This document shows, in pieces, positions 26,798 to 35,430 of a DNA stretch of 64,000 nucleotides. This DNA comes from Streptomyces sp. ML-6. GTDB taxonomy: Bacteria > Actinomycetota > Actinomycetes > Streptomycetales > Streptomycetaceae. Every line of letters starts with the position of its first letter. Position 1 is the first letter of the stretch. Under the pieces are notes generated by a model that worked only from the letters and a program-made list of their open reading frames with translations, ran no database searches and was not told the origin of the DNA. Location: assembly GCF_030116705.1 (NCBI RefSeq), contig NZ_JAOTIK010000001.1:2003001-2067000 (forward strand), read 5' to 3'. The translations under genes and the position numbers were made by a program.

Positions 26798-27631
26798 TCA
26801 GGTGGTGCGGGGGCGGCGGGCGCGGGGCCTGGGGCGCTGCGGCGGCTGGGTGAGCCGCTTCTCCAGCAGCTGGGCGGCGTGCCGCAGCGCGTCGAGCCGG
26901 TCCTCCGGTGCCCCCGCGAAGAGTTCCTCGGCGCCGCCGAGGCTGAGGCTGCCGTACGGTTCGCGGCCGAGGAAGACCGGTACGGCGACGGTCGCGATGC
27001 CGGTGTCGTACTCGCCGACCGTCCAGGCGTAGCCCTGGGCGCGGATCTTGAGGAACTCCTCCTCCAGCCGGTCCGGGTCGGTGACCGTCCGGTCGGTGAA
27101 CCGGGCCATGGGGCGGCCCCGGAAGAGCCGGTGGCGCTGTTCGTCGGGCAGGTACGCGTAGAACGACTTGCTGGTCGCCCCGGCGTGCGCCGGGTAGAGC
27201 TCGCCGACCAGGGGGTAGTAGCGCAGCGGCCCGGCCACGCCCTCCTCGGCGGCGACGCACCGCATGTGGAAGCTGTCCGGCAGGCAGAAGAGCACCGTGT
27301 CGCCGGTGACCCGGCGCAGCTCCTCCAGGACCGGCCCGGCCAGCAGTTCCAGTGATCCGGACCGCTCCCAGAGCCTGCCCAGGCGCAGCACGGCGGGGCC
27401 GATCCGGTAGCGGCGGGTGACCGGGTCGGAGACCAGGAAGCCGCGTCCGGCGAGGGTGGCGAGCAGCCGCTGGGCCACCGAGGTGTCCCAGCCGAACTCC
27501 TCGGCGACCTCGGTGACGCCCCAGTCGGGCCGGGTCCGCTCGAAGGCGAGCAGCACGAGGAGCGCCCGGTCGACGGTTTGCAGGGCCCCGGCGGGGGTGC
27601 GCCGGTCCAGATCGAAGTCCGCCATCGTCAT
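26798..27631 (-). CDS. IclR-family transcriptional regulator
   Basis: A 277-residue regulator. The N-terminal winged helix contains ALQTVDRALLVLLAFERTRP, VTEVAEEFGWDTSVAQRLLA and GFLVSDPVTRRYRIG. The C-terminal IclR effector domain runs from about residue 90 to 255, ending GYAWTVGEYDTGIATVAVPV. It is divergent from the DUF1177 - permease - M20 operon and very probably controls it, with the operon's substrate or a product as ligand. A palindrome ATTCAG-AC-CTGAAT lies 7-20 nt before its start. The C-terminal tail is Arg/Pro-rich. Confidence 0.9.
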   Translation of the reverse strand: MTMADFDLDRRTPAGALQTVDRALLVLLAFERTRPDWGVTEVAEEFGWDTSVAQRLLATLAGRGFLVSDPVTRRYRIGPAVLRLGRLWERSGSLELLAGPVLEELRRVTGDTVLFCLPDSFHMRCVAAEEGVAGPLRYYPLVGELYPAHAGATSKSFYAYLPDEQRHRLFRGRPMARFTDRTVTDPDRLEEEFLKIRAQGYAWTVGEYDTGIATVAVPVFLGREPYGSLSLGGAEELFAGAPEDRLDALRHAAQLLEKRLTQPPQRPRPRARRPRTT

Positions 27632-27637
27632 CTCACC

Positions 27638-27651
27638 ATTCAGACCTGAAT
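27638..27651. promoter_or_regulatory. Candidate IclR operator
   Basis: ATTCAGACCTGAAT is a perfect 14-bp palindrome in the divergent space between the IclR gene and the DUF1177 operon, right next to the IclR start. An 18-nt direct repeat (CCCGGGTGTCCGGATCAG) also occurs twice near 27745-27780. Confidence 0.55.
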
Positions 27652-27817
27652 TGCAAATAACGGGAAACAGTTGCGTTCAACGCTATCCGATCCCGAATGT
27701 GTCCTCAGCACCCCGCCCCGCGCTTCCTCCCGTCGAACGTCGGCCCGGGTGTCCGGATCAGCCCGGGTGTCCGGATCAGTGAGATCGGTGAGCCCGGGTG
27801 AGCGAGAAAGGCCCCCC

Positions 27818-28771
27818 ATGTTGAAGTACGTGCTGGACATCGTCGATCTGCTGGACGATCCCCAGGTCAATGGCAAGACGGTCGTCGAGTACCTCGACTC
27901 CGTGAGCGGTGCCGAGGGCTCGTCCGCGAAGGTCACCACGGTCGCCGGCGAACAGGGTTCGACGGACTTCGTGATGGTCCGCATCCCCGGCTCGCGCGGA
28001 CGCGCGTCCGGGGGCGACGCCCGCACCCTGGGCGTGGTGGGCCGGCTCGGCGGCATCGGCGCCCGGCCCGAGGTGACCGGTCTGGTCTCCGACGCCGACG
28101 GCGCGGTCTCCGCGATCGCCACCGCCGCCAAGCTGCTGGACATGCGCCGCCGCGGCGACGTGCTGCCCGGCGACGTGATCGTGGCCACCCACATCTGCCC
28201 GAACGCGCCGACCGAGCCGCACGACCCGGTGCCGTTCATGGGCTCGCCCGTGGACATCGCCACCATGAACCGGCACGAGGTGACCGACGAGATGGAGGCC
28301 GTGCTCTCCATCGACACCACCAAGGGCAACCGGATCATCAACCACAAGGGCCTCGCCCTGTCCCCCACCGTCAAGGAGGGCTGGGTGCTCCGGGTCAGCG
28401 AGTCGCTCGGCGAGCTGCTGGCCGTGGTGACGGGTGAGCCGTTGGTCACGTATCCGGTGACCACGCAGGACATCACCCCGTACGGTAATGGGGCACACCA
28501 CATCAATTCGATCCTGCAGCCCTCCACCGCGACGGCCGCCCCGGTCGTCGGCCTGGCCATCACCTCGGCCGCCGCGGTGCCGGGCTGCGGTACGGGCGCG
28601 AGTCACGAGACGGACATCGCGTCCGCCGCCCGCTACGCCGTGGAGGTCGCCAAGGCCTACGGCGGCGGCCACCTGGACTTCCACGACGCGGGGGAGTTCG
28701 AGAACCTCGTCAACCGCTACGGGCCGCTGGCACACCTGCAGACCTTCGGCCGTACCTCCCAGGAGTCCTGA
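27818..28771 (+). CDS. DUF1177 protein
   Basis: A 317-residue protein starting MLKYVLDIVDLLDDPQVNGK, the typical beginning of DUF1177. Blocks such as VGRLGGIGARPEVTGLVSDA, VIVATHICPNAPTEPHDPVP and GLAITSAAAVPGCGTGASHE follow. Conserved His, Asp and Cys residues (THICPNAP; YGGGHLDFHDAGEF) hint at a metal or amide-processing site, but no activity is known to me. The stop overlaps the permease start (TGATG). As first gene of an IclR-controlled operon with a nucleobase-type permease and an M20 hydrolase, it probably acts on an imported small amide or peptide-like compound. Confidence 0.85.
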   Translation: MLKYVLDIVDLLDDPQVNGKTVVEYLDSVSGAEGSSAKVTTVAGEQGSTDFVMVRIPGSRGRASGGDARTLGVVGRLGGIGARPEVTGLVSDADGAVSAIATAAKLLDMRRRGDVLPGDVIVATHICPNAPTEPHDPVPFMGSPVDIATMNRHEVTDEMEAVLSIDTTKGNRIINHKGLALSPTVKEGWVLRVSESLGELLAVVTGEPLVTYPVTTQDITPYGNGAHHINSILQPSTATAAPVVGLAITSAAAVPGCGTGASHETDIASAARYAVEVAKAYGGGHLDFHDAGEFENLVNRYGPLAHLQTFGRTSQES

Positions 28772-30159
28772 TGGCAGCCACCCCGCAGGCCGAGGCCGGG
28801 GCCCCCGAGTCCAAGGCCATCGGCAGCGACGACTACTCGCTGTCCCGCGTCCCGCGCGACAAGCGCTTCGGCTTCTGGTCGATGCTGCTCCAGTGGCTGG
28901 CCCAGTCCGGCTCGATCTCGCAGTTCACCCTCGGCGCCACCATCGGTGTCGGCATGACCTTCGGCGACGCCTTCCTCGCCTTCACACTCGGCGCGGTGAT
29001 CCTGGAGATCGTGATCTTCGCGATCGGCCTGGCCGGCATGCGCGAGGGGCTGGCGACGCCCATGCTGACCCGCTGGGTCGGCTTCGGCCGCAACGGCTCG
29101 GCGCTGGTCAGCTTCATCATCGCGGTCAGCCTGGTCGGCTGGTTCGGCGTCCAGAACACGATCTTCGGCAACAGCGTCTCGGCTCTGATCGGCGGCCCGG
29201 CCTGGATGTGGTGCGTGCTGGCCGGCATCGCCATCACCGCCCTGGTGATCTTCGGCTTCTCGTACATGGCCACCTTCGCCAAGATCGTCACGCCGCTGTT
29301 CTTCGCGATGGTCGCCTGGTCGGTCATATCGACGCTGAAGGACCACTCCATCAGCGAGCTGATCAGCTCCCCGCCGCCCGGCGAGACGATCCCGCTCGCC
29401 GTCGCCGCCACCGCCATCGCGGGCGGCTACATGACCGGCGCGATCGTGTCCCCGGAGATGACCCGGTACAACCGGAAGGGCTCGCACGTCTTCCTGCAGA
29501 GCGCCTCGTCGATGATCCTCTCCGAGTACATCGTCGGCCTGACCGGCGTGCTCCTCGGCCACCTGGTCAAGAGCAGCGAGGTCTCGCACATCGTGCTCTC
29601 CACCTCCGGCGCCTTCGGCGTGATCGTGGTCCTGATGTCCACCGCCAAGATCAACGACTGGAACCTGTACGGCTCCTCGCTCGGCGTCGTCAACTTCTTC
29701 CAGGTCGTCTTCCGCAAGCGGCTGCACCGCGGCGCGGTCACGATCGTCCTCGGCATCGCGGGCACGGCCCTGTCCGCGGTCGGGATCATGACCCACTTCA
29801 CCGAGTTCCTCTCCGTCCTCGGCGTCGCCATCCCGCCCATCGGCGGCATCATCGTGGCCGAGTACTGGGTCGTGAAGCGGATGCGCAAGCCGCTGGACGA
29901 GACCCGCGAGTCCGAGACCCTGCCGAAGTCCTCGCCGACCTGGGTCCCGATGTCCATCGTCATCTGGATCGCGGCGTTCTGCGTCGGCAAGTTCTACGAC
30001 GGCGGCATCCCGGCCCTGAACTCGCTGGCCACCGCGTTCGTCCTGTACAGCGTCCTCGGCCTGCTGGGCTGGGTGAAGCCGTACGGCACCTCCACCCTGG
30101 ACGACGAGGACGCCTCCGCCCCCGCCGCCCGCGCGACAACCCCTGTGGGAGCAGCATGA
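28771..30159 (+). CDS. NCS1-family purine/cytosine permease
   Basis: A 12-helix symporter of 462 residues. The N-terminus VPRDKRFGFWSMLLQWLAQS precedes helix 1. SLVGWFGVQNTIFGNS and GGYMTGAIVSPEMTRYNRKG match the substrate and cation sites of CodB/Fur-type transporters. Members carry cytosine, purines, allantoin, hydantoins or vitamins with H+ or Na+. Its place between DUF1177 and an M20 amidohydrolase suggests uptake of a hydantoin- or ureide-like compound that is then hydrolysed. Translation is coupled on both sides (TGATG before, ATGA after). Confidence 0.9.
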   Translation: MAATPQAEAGAPESKAIGSDDYSLSRVPRDKRFGFWSMLLQWLAQSGSISQFTLGATIGVGMTFGDAFLAFTLGAVILEIVIFAIGLAGMREGLATPMLTRWVGFGRNGSALVSFIIAVSLVGWFGVQNTIFGNSVSALIGGPAWMWCVLAGIAITALVIFGFSYMATFAKIVTPLFFAMVAWSVISTLKDHSISELISSPPPGETIPLAVAATAIAGGYMTGAIVSPEMTRYNRKGSHVFLQSASSMILSEYIVGLTGVLLGHLVKSSEVSHIVLSTSGAFGVIVVLMSTAKINDWNLYGSSLGVVNFFQVVFRKRLHRGAVTIVLGIAGTALSAVGIMTHFTEFLSVLGVAIPPIGGIIVAEYWVVKRMRKPLDETRESETLPKSSPTWVPMSIVIWIAAFCVGKFYDGGIPALNSLATAFVLYSVLGLLGWVKPYGTSTLDDEDASAPAARATTPVGAA

Positions 30160-31490
30160 CCACCCCCGACCCCGCCACCCCGCTCGTCCCGGCTTCGGCC
30201 GAGGCCCAGGACGAGGTCATCGGGCTCTGTGCCGAACTGATCCGGTTCGACACCTCCAACCCCACCAGCGACGAGCGCGCCTGCGCCGACTGGGTGGTGG
30301 GCCGCCTCGCCGAGGTGGGCATCGACTCCGAGCTGGTCGAGTCCGCCCCGGGCCGCGCCAACGTCATCGCCCGGATCGCGGGCGCCGACCCGGATCGCGG
30401 CGCCCTCCTGGTCCACGGCCACCTGGACGTGGTGCCCGCCGACGCCGCCGAGTGGCAGGTCCCGCCGTTCTCCGGCGAGATCCGCGACGGCTACCTGTGG
30501 GGGCGCGGCGCGATCGACATGAAGGACACGGTGGCCGTCATGCTGGCCACCGCCCGGCACTTCGCCCGCACCGGCACCCGGCCGTCCCGCGACCTGGTCC
30601 TGGCCTTCCTCGCCGACGAGGAGGCGGGCGGCAAGTTCGGCGCCCACTGGCTGGTCGAGCACCGCCCGGAGCTGTTCGCCGGGGTCACCGAGGCGATCGG
30701 CGAGGGCGGCGGGTTCTCCTACGCGCTCGACGACACCCGGCGCCTCTACCCGATCGAGAACGCTCAGCGCGGCATGGCCTGGATGGAGCTGACCGCCACC
30801 GGCCGGGCCGGCCACGGCTCGTCGCCCAACGACGAGAACGCGGTCACCGACCTCGCTGAGTCCCTGACCCGCATCGGCCGCCACACCTTCCCCGTCCGGC
30901 TGATCGAGCCGGTACGGGCACTGCTCCAGGAGGCCGCCGAACTCCAGGGCGTGGAGCTCGACTTCGAGGCCGAGGACCTGGACGCCGAGCTGGCGAAGCT
31001 GGGACACGTCGCCGACTTCATGCAGGTGGTGCTCCGCAACTCCGCGAACCCCACCATGTTCAATGCCGGTTACCAGACCAACGTCATCCCCGGAAAGGCC
31101 ACCGCCCGGGTGGACGGCCGTTTCCTCCCCGGCCACGAACAGGAGCTGGTCGACACCATCGACAGCCTCCTGCTCCCCTCGGTCACCCGCGAGTGGGTCA
31201 ACCACGACATCGCGATGGAGACCACGTTCGACGGCCCGCTGGTCGACGCCATGTGCGCGGCCGTGCGCGCCGAGGACCCGGACGGCCACCCGGTCCCGTA
31301 CTGCAACCCGGGCGGCACCGACGCCAAGGCCTTCACCCACCTCGGCATCCGCTGCTTCGGCTTCAAGGGCCTCAAGCTCCCGCACGACCTGGACTACGGC
31401 CGCCTGTTCCACGGCGTGGACGAACGCGTCCCGCTGGAGGGCCTGCGCTTCGGCGTCCGCGTCATGACCCGGCTCTGGCAGAGCTGCTGA
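30156..31490 (+). CDS. M20-family metallohydrolase
   Basis: A zinc hydrolase of 444 residues. LLVHGHLDVVPADAAEW holds the first His and Asp ligands, RGAIDMKDTVAV the bridging Asp, FLADEEAGGKFGAHWLVEH the catalytic Glu pair, and the C-terminal part GGTDAKAFTHLGIRCFGF and LFHGVDERVPLEG the last His. A dimerisation lid lies between about residues 205 and 320. M20 enzymes remove N-acyl, carbamoyl or peptidyl groups. The ATG overlaps the permease stop (ATGA). It is the last gene of the operon; a strong terminator follows. Confidence 0.9.
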   Translation: MTTPDPATPLVPASAEAQDEVIGLCAELIRFDTSNPTSDERACADWVVGRLAEVGIDSELVESAPGRANVIARIAGADPDRGALLVHGHLDVVPADAAEWQVPPFSGEIRDGYLWGRGAIDMKDTVAVMLATARHFARTGTRPSRDLVLAFLADEEAGGKFGAHWLVEHRPELFAGVTEAIGEGGGFSYALDDTRRLYPIENAQRGMAWMELTATGRAGHGSSPNDENAVTDLAESLTRIGRHTFPVRLIEPVRALLQEAAELQGVELDFEAEDLDAELAKLGHVADFMQVVLRNSANPTMFNAGYQTNVIPGKATARVDGRFLPGHEQELVDTIDSLLLPSVTREWVNHDIAMETTFDGPLVDAMCAAVRAEDPDGHPVPYCNPGGTDAKAFTHLGIRCFGFKGLKLPHDLDYGRLFHGVDERVPLEGLRFGVRVMTRLWQSC

Positions 31491-31539
31491 TTCCCCATTC
31501 GGCACCCCTGCCAGGGGCCCCGACCCGGGCCCACCCCGC

Positions 31540-31580
31540 GTACGCCCCCACCGGAATCCATGCCGTCGGTGGGGGCGTAC
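31540..31580 (+). terminator. Terminator of the DUF1177 operon
   Basis: GTACGCCCCCACCG (31540-31553) and CGGTGGGGGCGTAC (31567-31580) form a 14-bp perfect stem with a 13-nt loop, followed by GTTCTG. Confidence 0.8.
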
Positions 31581-31604
31581 GTTCTGCTCGGTAGAGTGCC
31601 GGGC

Positions 31605-32189
31605 ATGGGTGCAACGTCTGCCCGGCCCGCCGGGCGCCCCGCTTCGTGGTGGCGCGAGCAGTGTCTCGAACTGCTCGACGCGGGTGACTGGTACGGGCTG
31701 TACCGCACGGCGATGTCCTGGCGCGTCGGCGGCGGGGGATCGTTCACCCCGGACGCCTGGCTGATGGATGTGTGCTCGGCCCTGCTGCACGGTCAGCCGA
31801 AGACCGCGCTGCACTGCTGCGACATGGCGCTGAACACCTGGGTCGAGCGCCCCGGCGACCGGGCCGTGCTGCGCTTCGTCCGCGGCCTGCTGATCGCCGA
31901 CCACGTCAAGGACCCGCTGCGCGCCCTGGACGACCTGGAGTCCGCGCTCCACGGCCCGGACTGGCTGGCGACGCAGGCCGCGCCCGAGCTGGACCGGGTG
32001 GCGGCGGAGGCGAGCCGCTCACGGGTACGCAAGCCCCGCGCGAATCCCGCTCCCGAGCTGGACGTGGCCTACCGGGACCTGACCCGTTCGCAGGCCTCGG
32101 CTCCCACCCCGTCCCCGACGGAACCGCTGCCGGCCGACGGAGCGGTCCCCTCGCTCTGGGACCAGGCCATGAGCCGCCTCCGGGCCTGA
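31605..32189 (+). CDS. Hypothetical helical protein, 194 aa
   Basis: The ATG at 31605 begins MGATSARPAGRPASWWREQC. The body reads as TPR-like helix pairs (LELLDAGDWYGLYRTAM; ALHCCDMALNTWVERPGDRA; AVLRFVRGLLIADHVKDPLR), with a Pro/Ser-rich end and a final SLWDQAMSRLRA. Cys-Cys and Trp residues are frequent. It has no signal peptide. It looks like a lineage-specific Streptomyces protein; function unknown. It lies directly after the operon terminator and must have its own promoter. Confidence 0.7.
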   Translation: MGATSARPAGRPASWWREQCLELLDAGDWYGLYRTAMSWRVGGGGSFTPDAWLMDVCSALLHGQPKTALHCCDMALNTWVERPGDRAVLRFVRGLLIADHVKDPLRALDDLESALHGPDWLATQAAPELDRVAAEASRSRVRKPRANPAPELDVAYRDLTRSQASAPTPSPTEPLPADGAVPSLWDQAMSRLRA

Positions 32190-32224
32190 GGGCTTCTCGG
32201 CACAGCCGAGGGCCTCTCGAAGAG

Positions 32225-32656
32225 CGTGCTACATGGACGATGCCCGTTGCCATGCTCCCGTCGGTCAACGCCACGGCGTCCGGCGCGAGCGCGGGGAGCG
32301 CCGGCGGCGTGCTGGTCGCCGGGCGGCCGGGCCGGGCAGTGTGATGGATGGTGTCCTCGGCGGCCAGCAGCGGGGGGAGGCCGCCGGTGCAGAAGGGCAG
32401 ATGCGCGTCGGCAGCAAGGAGAGTGACCCGGGCCGCTCCGGCAAGGTCCTCGTCCCCGCCCGCGGCCGGCTCGCCCTGGAGATAGACCGCGAAGAGGTCG
32501 CGGGCGGCAGCTTCGGGGAGGGTCTCACTGTGCACGGCGGCCGCCCGGCAGTCCCCGCCATCCGCTTCGGCGGTCTCTGATGAGCAGAACCCGCTGGGCC
32601 GTCGGGTCGGTGGTCAAGGTGTAGGCCGCGTCGACGCGTTCGAGTGGGGCCGGCAT
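32225..32656 (-). pseudogene. Frameshifted Nudix-like gene
   Basis: The ATG at 32656 overlaps the nuclease stop (TGATG). The first 43 codons read APLERVDAAYTLTTDPTAQR, then VLLIRDRRSGWRGLPGG, the strand and loop before a Nudix box, and end at an early TGA (32525). In the next frame HSETLPEAAARDLFAVYLQG continues the sequence as a Nudix box would, but the REUxEE core has become RDLFAVY. The rest (to about 32225) is Ala/Pro-rich. So a frameshift and loss of catalytic residues have inactivated it. The remaining 32190-32225 holds nothing clear. Confidence 0.6.
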
Positions 32657-33185
32657 CAGCTCTTCCCTTCGCAGGGGCTGTTCCGTCCCGGGTGTGGGCT
32701 CGCCGGTGAGGTCAGGACCTGGGCGAGGTGGTCGGCGATGGTGAAGGCGACCTTCGGGTCGGCGAGGAAGCCGGCTGGTTCGATGCTGCGGGTGACCATC
32801 AGCGGGATGACGTCCCAGTCCAGGTCGCCGGGGGCCTGGCAGGCGCGGGCGGCTGCGGCCGCGTGCTCGGTGATGGTGGATGCCTTGGCGAGGAGCTTGT
32901 CGCGGTAGCGGGCGGTGAAGCGTTGGACGTGCTGGAGCAGGGCGTGTGGGGCGACCGCGCCTTCGGGGTTCTTCGCCTCGATGACCCACAGCCGCCGGGT
33001 GGCCGGGTCGGCGACGAGGAGGTCGATTTCCCCGGTGAGGCCGGGGATGCCGAGCTGGGCGGAGGTTGGGAGGTGCGGAGGAGCCAGGGCAGCAGGAGCA
33101 GGCGGCCGCCGTGTTCGATCAGCGGGTGGGTGGCGGGCCGGATGCGGCGTTCGACCTTGGTGAAGCACCGACGAAAGGTGCCTCG
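32656..33185 (-). pseudogene. Broken PD-(D/E)XK nuclease-like gene
   Basis: The 3' frame encodes GLTGEIDLLVADPATRRLWV followed by IEAKNPEG, which is the Asp...ExK pattern of restriction/NERD-type nucleases, then a long helical C-terminus to 32656. The part upstream lies in another frame (RCFTKVERRIRPATHPLIEH, then GGRLLLLPWLLRTS), so a frameshift near 33070-33100 splits the gene. No start or N-terminal domain is seen before 33185. It was coupled to the Nudix-like gene. Stand-alone nucleases of this kind may act in defence, but the copy is dead. Confidence 0.6.
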
Positions 33186-33342
33186 TCCCCGTGACGGAAG
33201 TCGCTGGTGGCGGGGCACCTTTCTTGGTGTGTCCGGACCTCCTGCCGGGGTTGCTGCTCGATCGCGGGGAGTGAGCGCTTTGCCCCCCCTGATCGCACCG
33301 GTGTGTCCAGGTGCATGATGTGCCTGGACACGGGGAGGACGC

Positions 33343-34338
33343 ATGACGCAGACCACGCCGCCGGCATGGGGGCTGACACCGCCGGGGACTCCTGGGAATC
33401 CGGGCGTGCCGCCGCAGGGGTTCATGCCCGTGCGGCCTCCGGACGGCGGGAACGCTGCGGTGTTCACCGTCGGGGCTGTGGCAATCGGGGCTGAGACCGT
33501 GATCGCCGCGCTGGTCGCCGTCCTGCACATCTTGCAGTCCGAGTCCCACGGAGGCGAAGGCGGCCTCGGATGGCTGTTCGGCACCGTGTTCGCGCTCGTG
33601 CTGCTGGCAGTCATTTCGGTTATCGCAGGGCTGGCCGGTTCGGCGATGGCGGTGCTTCCCCTCGTCCTTCTCGGGCGTGCGGTGGCCCGCCGTACGGGTC
33701 GGCGCGACAGCTGGCAGCTCACCCTGGCCACTGTGGCGGTCGTTGCCGTCGCCCTGGCGCTGCTCATCGGCTCCTGCATGCTCCTGGTCGGCTTCGGCGG
33801 CCTGCTCGTTTATCCCGTCCTTGCCCTCAGCCTCATCGTCGGGCTGGCACCCGCGACCCTGTGCGCCCGGGCGGCGGGGAACCCCGGGAAGCCCGGGGCC
33901 CGATGGCGGGTGCTCGGGGGTGTGGCGCTGGGCGGTCTGGGGCTGCTCGCGGTGACGCTTGCGGTCGGGGTCGCGGCGTACAGCTCGGGGATCCTCAAGA
34001 TCTACGAACCGCCCCGGCTCACTGAAGCCGACATGGTCGGCACCTGGACGGACGACGACGGCGGAAGCCTCCGCTTCGAGGCGGACGGCACGGTGACGGC
34101 GAAGGGCGTCAACGAGTACGAGGCCACGGGTGAGCAGTCCGGCGCCTGCAACCGCACCGGGAAATGGCAGCTGACCGAGAACGAGGGTGTCGGTCGGCCG
34201 CTCGAGCTCAGCATCGCGGACTGCGAGAGCCTGTCCTTCGGCTGGGACATAGGCGGTACGGAGGAACACCCGACGGTCTTCACCTGGATCGGCGAGCCGG
34301 ATTCGGGTGAGCGGTACATCCTTACGCGGCAGCGGTAA
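33343..34338 (+). CDS. Membrane protein with C-terminal lipocalin-like domain
   Basis: A 331-residue protein. The N-terminus is Pro/Gly-rich (MTQTTPPAWGLTPPGTPGNP). Four or five membrane helices follow: AVFTVGAVAIGAETVIAALV; LFGTVFALVLLAVISVIAGL; WQLTLATVAVVAVALALLIG; VYPVLALSLIVGLAPATL; and one near residue 205. The final 100 residues are soluble: TWTDDDGGSLRFEADGTV, GKWQLTENEGV and PTVFTWIGEPDSGERYILTR resemble the calycin-type repeats of Streptomyces surface proteins. Function unknown. It is a single gene between decayed sequences. Confidence 0.75.
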   Translation: MTQTTPPAWGLTPPGTPGNPGVPPQGFMPVRPPDGGNAAVFTVGAVAIGAETVIAALVAVLHILQSESHGGEGGLGWLFGTVFALVLLAVISVIAGLAGSAMAVLPLVLLGRAVARRTGRRDSWQLTLATVAVVAVALALLIGSCMLLVGFGGLLVYPVLALSLIVGLAPATLCARAAGNPGKPGARWRVLGGVALGGLGLLAVTLAVGVAAYSSGILKIYEPPRLTEADMVGTWTDDDGGSLRFEADGTVTAKGVNEYEATGEQSGACNRTGKWQLTENEGVGRPLELSIADCESLSFGWDIGGTEEHPTVFTWIGEPDSGERYILTRQR

Positions 34339-34516
34339 GCCATCCGGTGCCGAGGTCTCGGGCCTGACCGGGTGCAGGTGTGCGGTCATGCCGCCCTCGA
34401 TCCGTGGCCTCCACCGCCACATGGGTCCCGGCCGACTGCCCCGAAGCGACGCCGTAAGCACCACGCGGTACGCCAGGAAGGTGGGAAACGATCTCCACCG
34501 ACGTGGGATGGCCCTG

Positions 34517-35430
34517 GAGATCGTCTTCAAAGATCAGATCCAGAGCAGGATCGAGGCGATGGTGACGGCGGCCCGGTAGGACTCGCGGGTCTTGTCGTAT
34601 CTGGTGGCGAGGCCGCGCCATTGCTTCAGCCGGTTGAAGCAGCGTTCGACGACGTTGCGGAGCCGGTGGGTCCGGCGGTCGAATCCGGGTGGCCGGCCGC
34701 CGCGCGAGCCGCGGTTGAGTCGGCCGAGCGCTTGGTCGACGCGTTCGGGAATGGTGTGCGGGATGGCGCGTCGGCGCAGGTGGGCGCGGATCCTGCGTGA
34801 GCTGTAGCCCTTGTCGGCGATGACGTGGTCGGGCCGGGTGCGCGGGCGCCCCGGCCCGACCCTGGGCACTCGGATCGTCTCCAGGACCGGTTCCAGGCGG
34901 GTGCAGTCGTTGGTGTTGCCGCCGGTCAGGACGAAGCCGAGCGGGCGGCCGCGTCCGTCGCAGGCCAGGTGGAGTTTGGCGCTCAGTCCTCCACGGGATC
35001 GGCCGAGGGCGTGATCACCCGCTTCGTCCCGGTCGAGGGCCCCCTTTTGCCGCCGGTGGCGTGCTGGTGGGCGCGCACGATGGTGGAGTCGACGGAGACC
35101 AGCCAGTCGATGTCCCCTGCCGCATCCCTCTCGGCCTGGATCGCGTGGAGCATCCGGGAGAACGTGCCGTCCAGAGCCCACCTGCGGAAGCAGGTGTAGA
35201 GGGCCTGCCAGGAACCGTAGCGCTCCGGCACGTCCCGCCAGGACGTACCGGTCCGCAGCTTCCAGACGATCCCGCTCAGCACCAGCCGGTCGTCTTACCG
35301 CGGACGACCGGACACCCCGGAAGCCGGCAGGAACCGCGACAGCACGGCCCACTCGGCATCCGAGAGTTCATGACGACGCACCATGACCGACATGATCCCT
35401 CATCACTTGATCAGCTTTGAAGACACGCCC
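34517..35430 (-). mobile_element. IS5-family insertion sequence
   Basis: The element encloses a two-frame IS5-type transposase. Imperfect terminal repeats share GTCTTCAAAG pointing inwards: GGGCGTGTCTTCAAAGCTGA from 35430 on the minus strand and ATCGTCTTCAAAGATCAGAT from about 34520 on the plus strand. The left edge coincides with the TAG stop of the APH gene (CTAG at 35429-35432, which fits the YTAR target known for IS5). The other target copy is not obvious. The 34339-34516 stretch beside it holds no recognisable gene. Confidence 0.8.
34534..35384 (-). pseudogene. IS5-family transposase, two frames plus a nonsense codon
   Basis: Translation from the ATG at 35384 gives MVRRHELSDAEWAVLSRFLP. 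A TAA stop at codon 30 (35295-35297) then falls inside the conserved N-terminal region, just before DDRLVLSGIVWKLRTGTSWR. The first frame continues through DWLVSVDSTIVRAHQHATGG (first catalytic Asp) to 34983. The second frame carries ADKGYSSRRIRAHLRRRAIP (second Asp) and VVERCFNRLKQWRGLATRYD (Glu). Two overlapping frames with shifting are normal for some IS5 subgroups; the in-frame TAA is not, so this copy is probably inactive. Confidence 0.8.

Noticed and set aside
32233..32580. Plus-strand ORF of 115 codons in the Nudix-like region
   Set aside because: The opposite strand has the recognisable Nudix-like sequence, while this frame has no family signal or ribosome-binding site.
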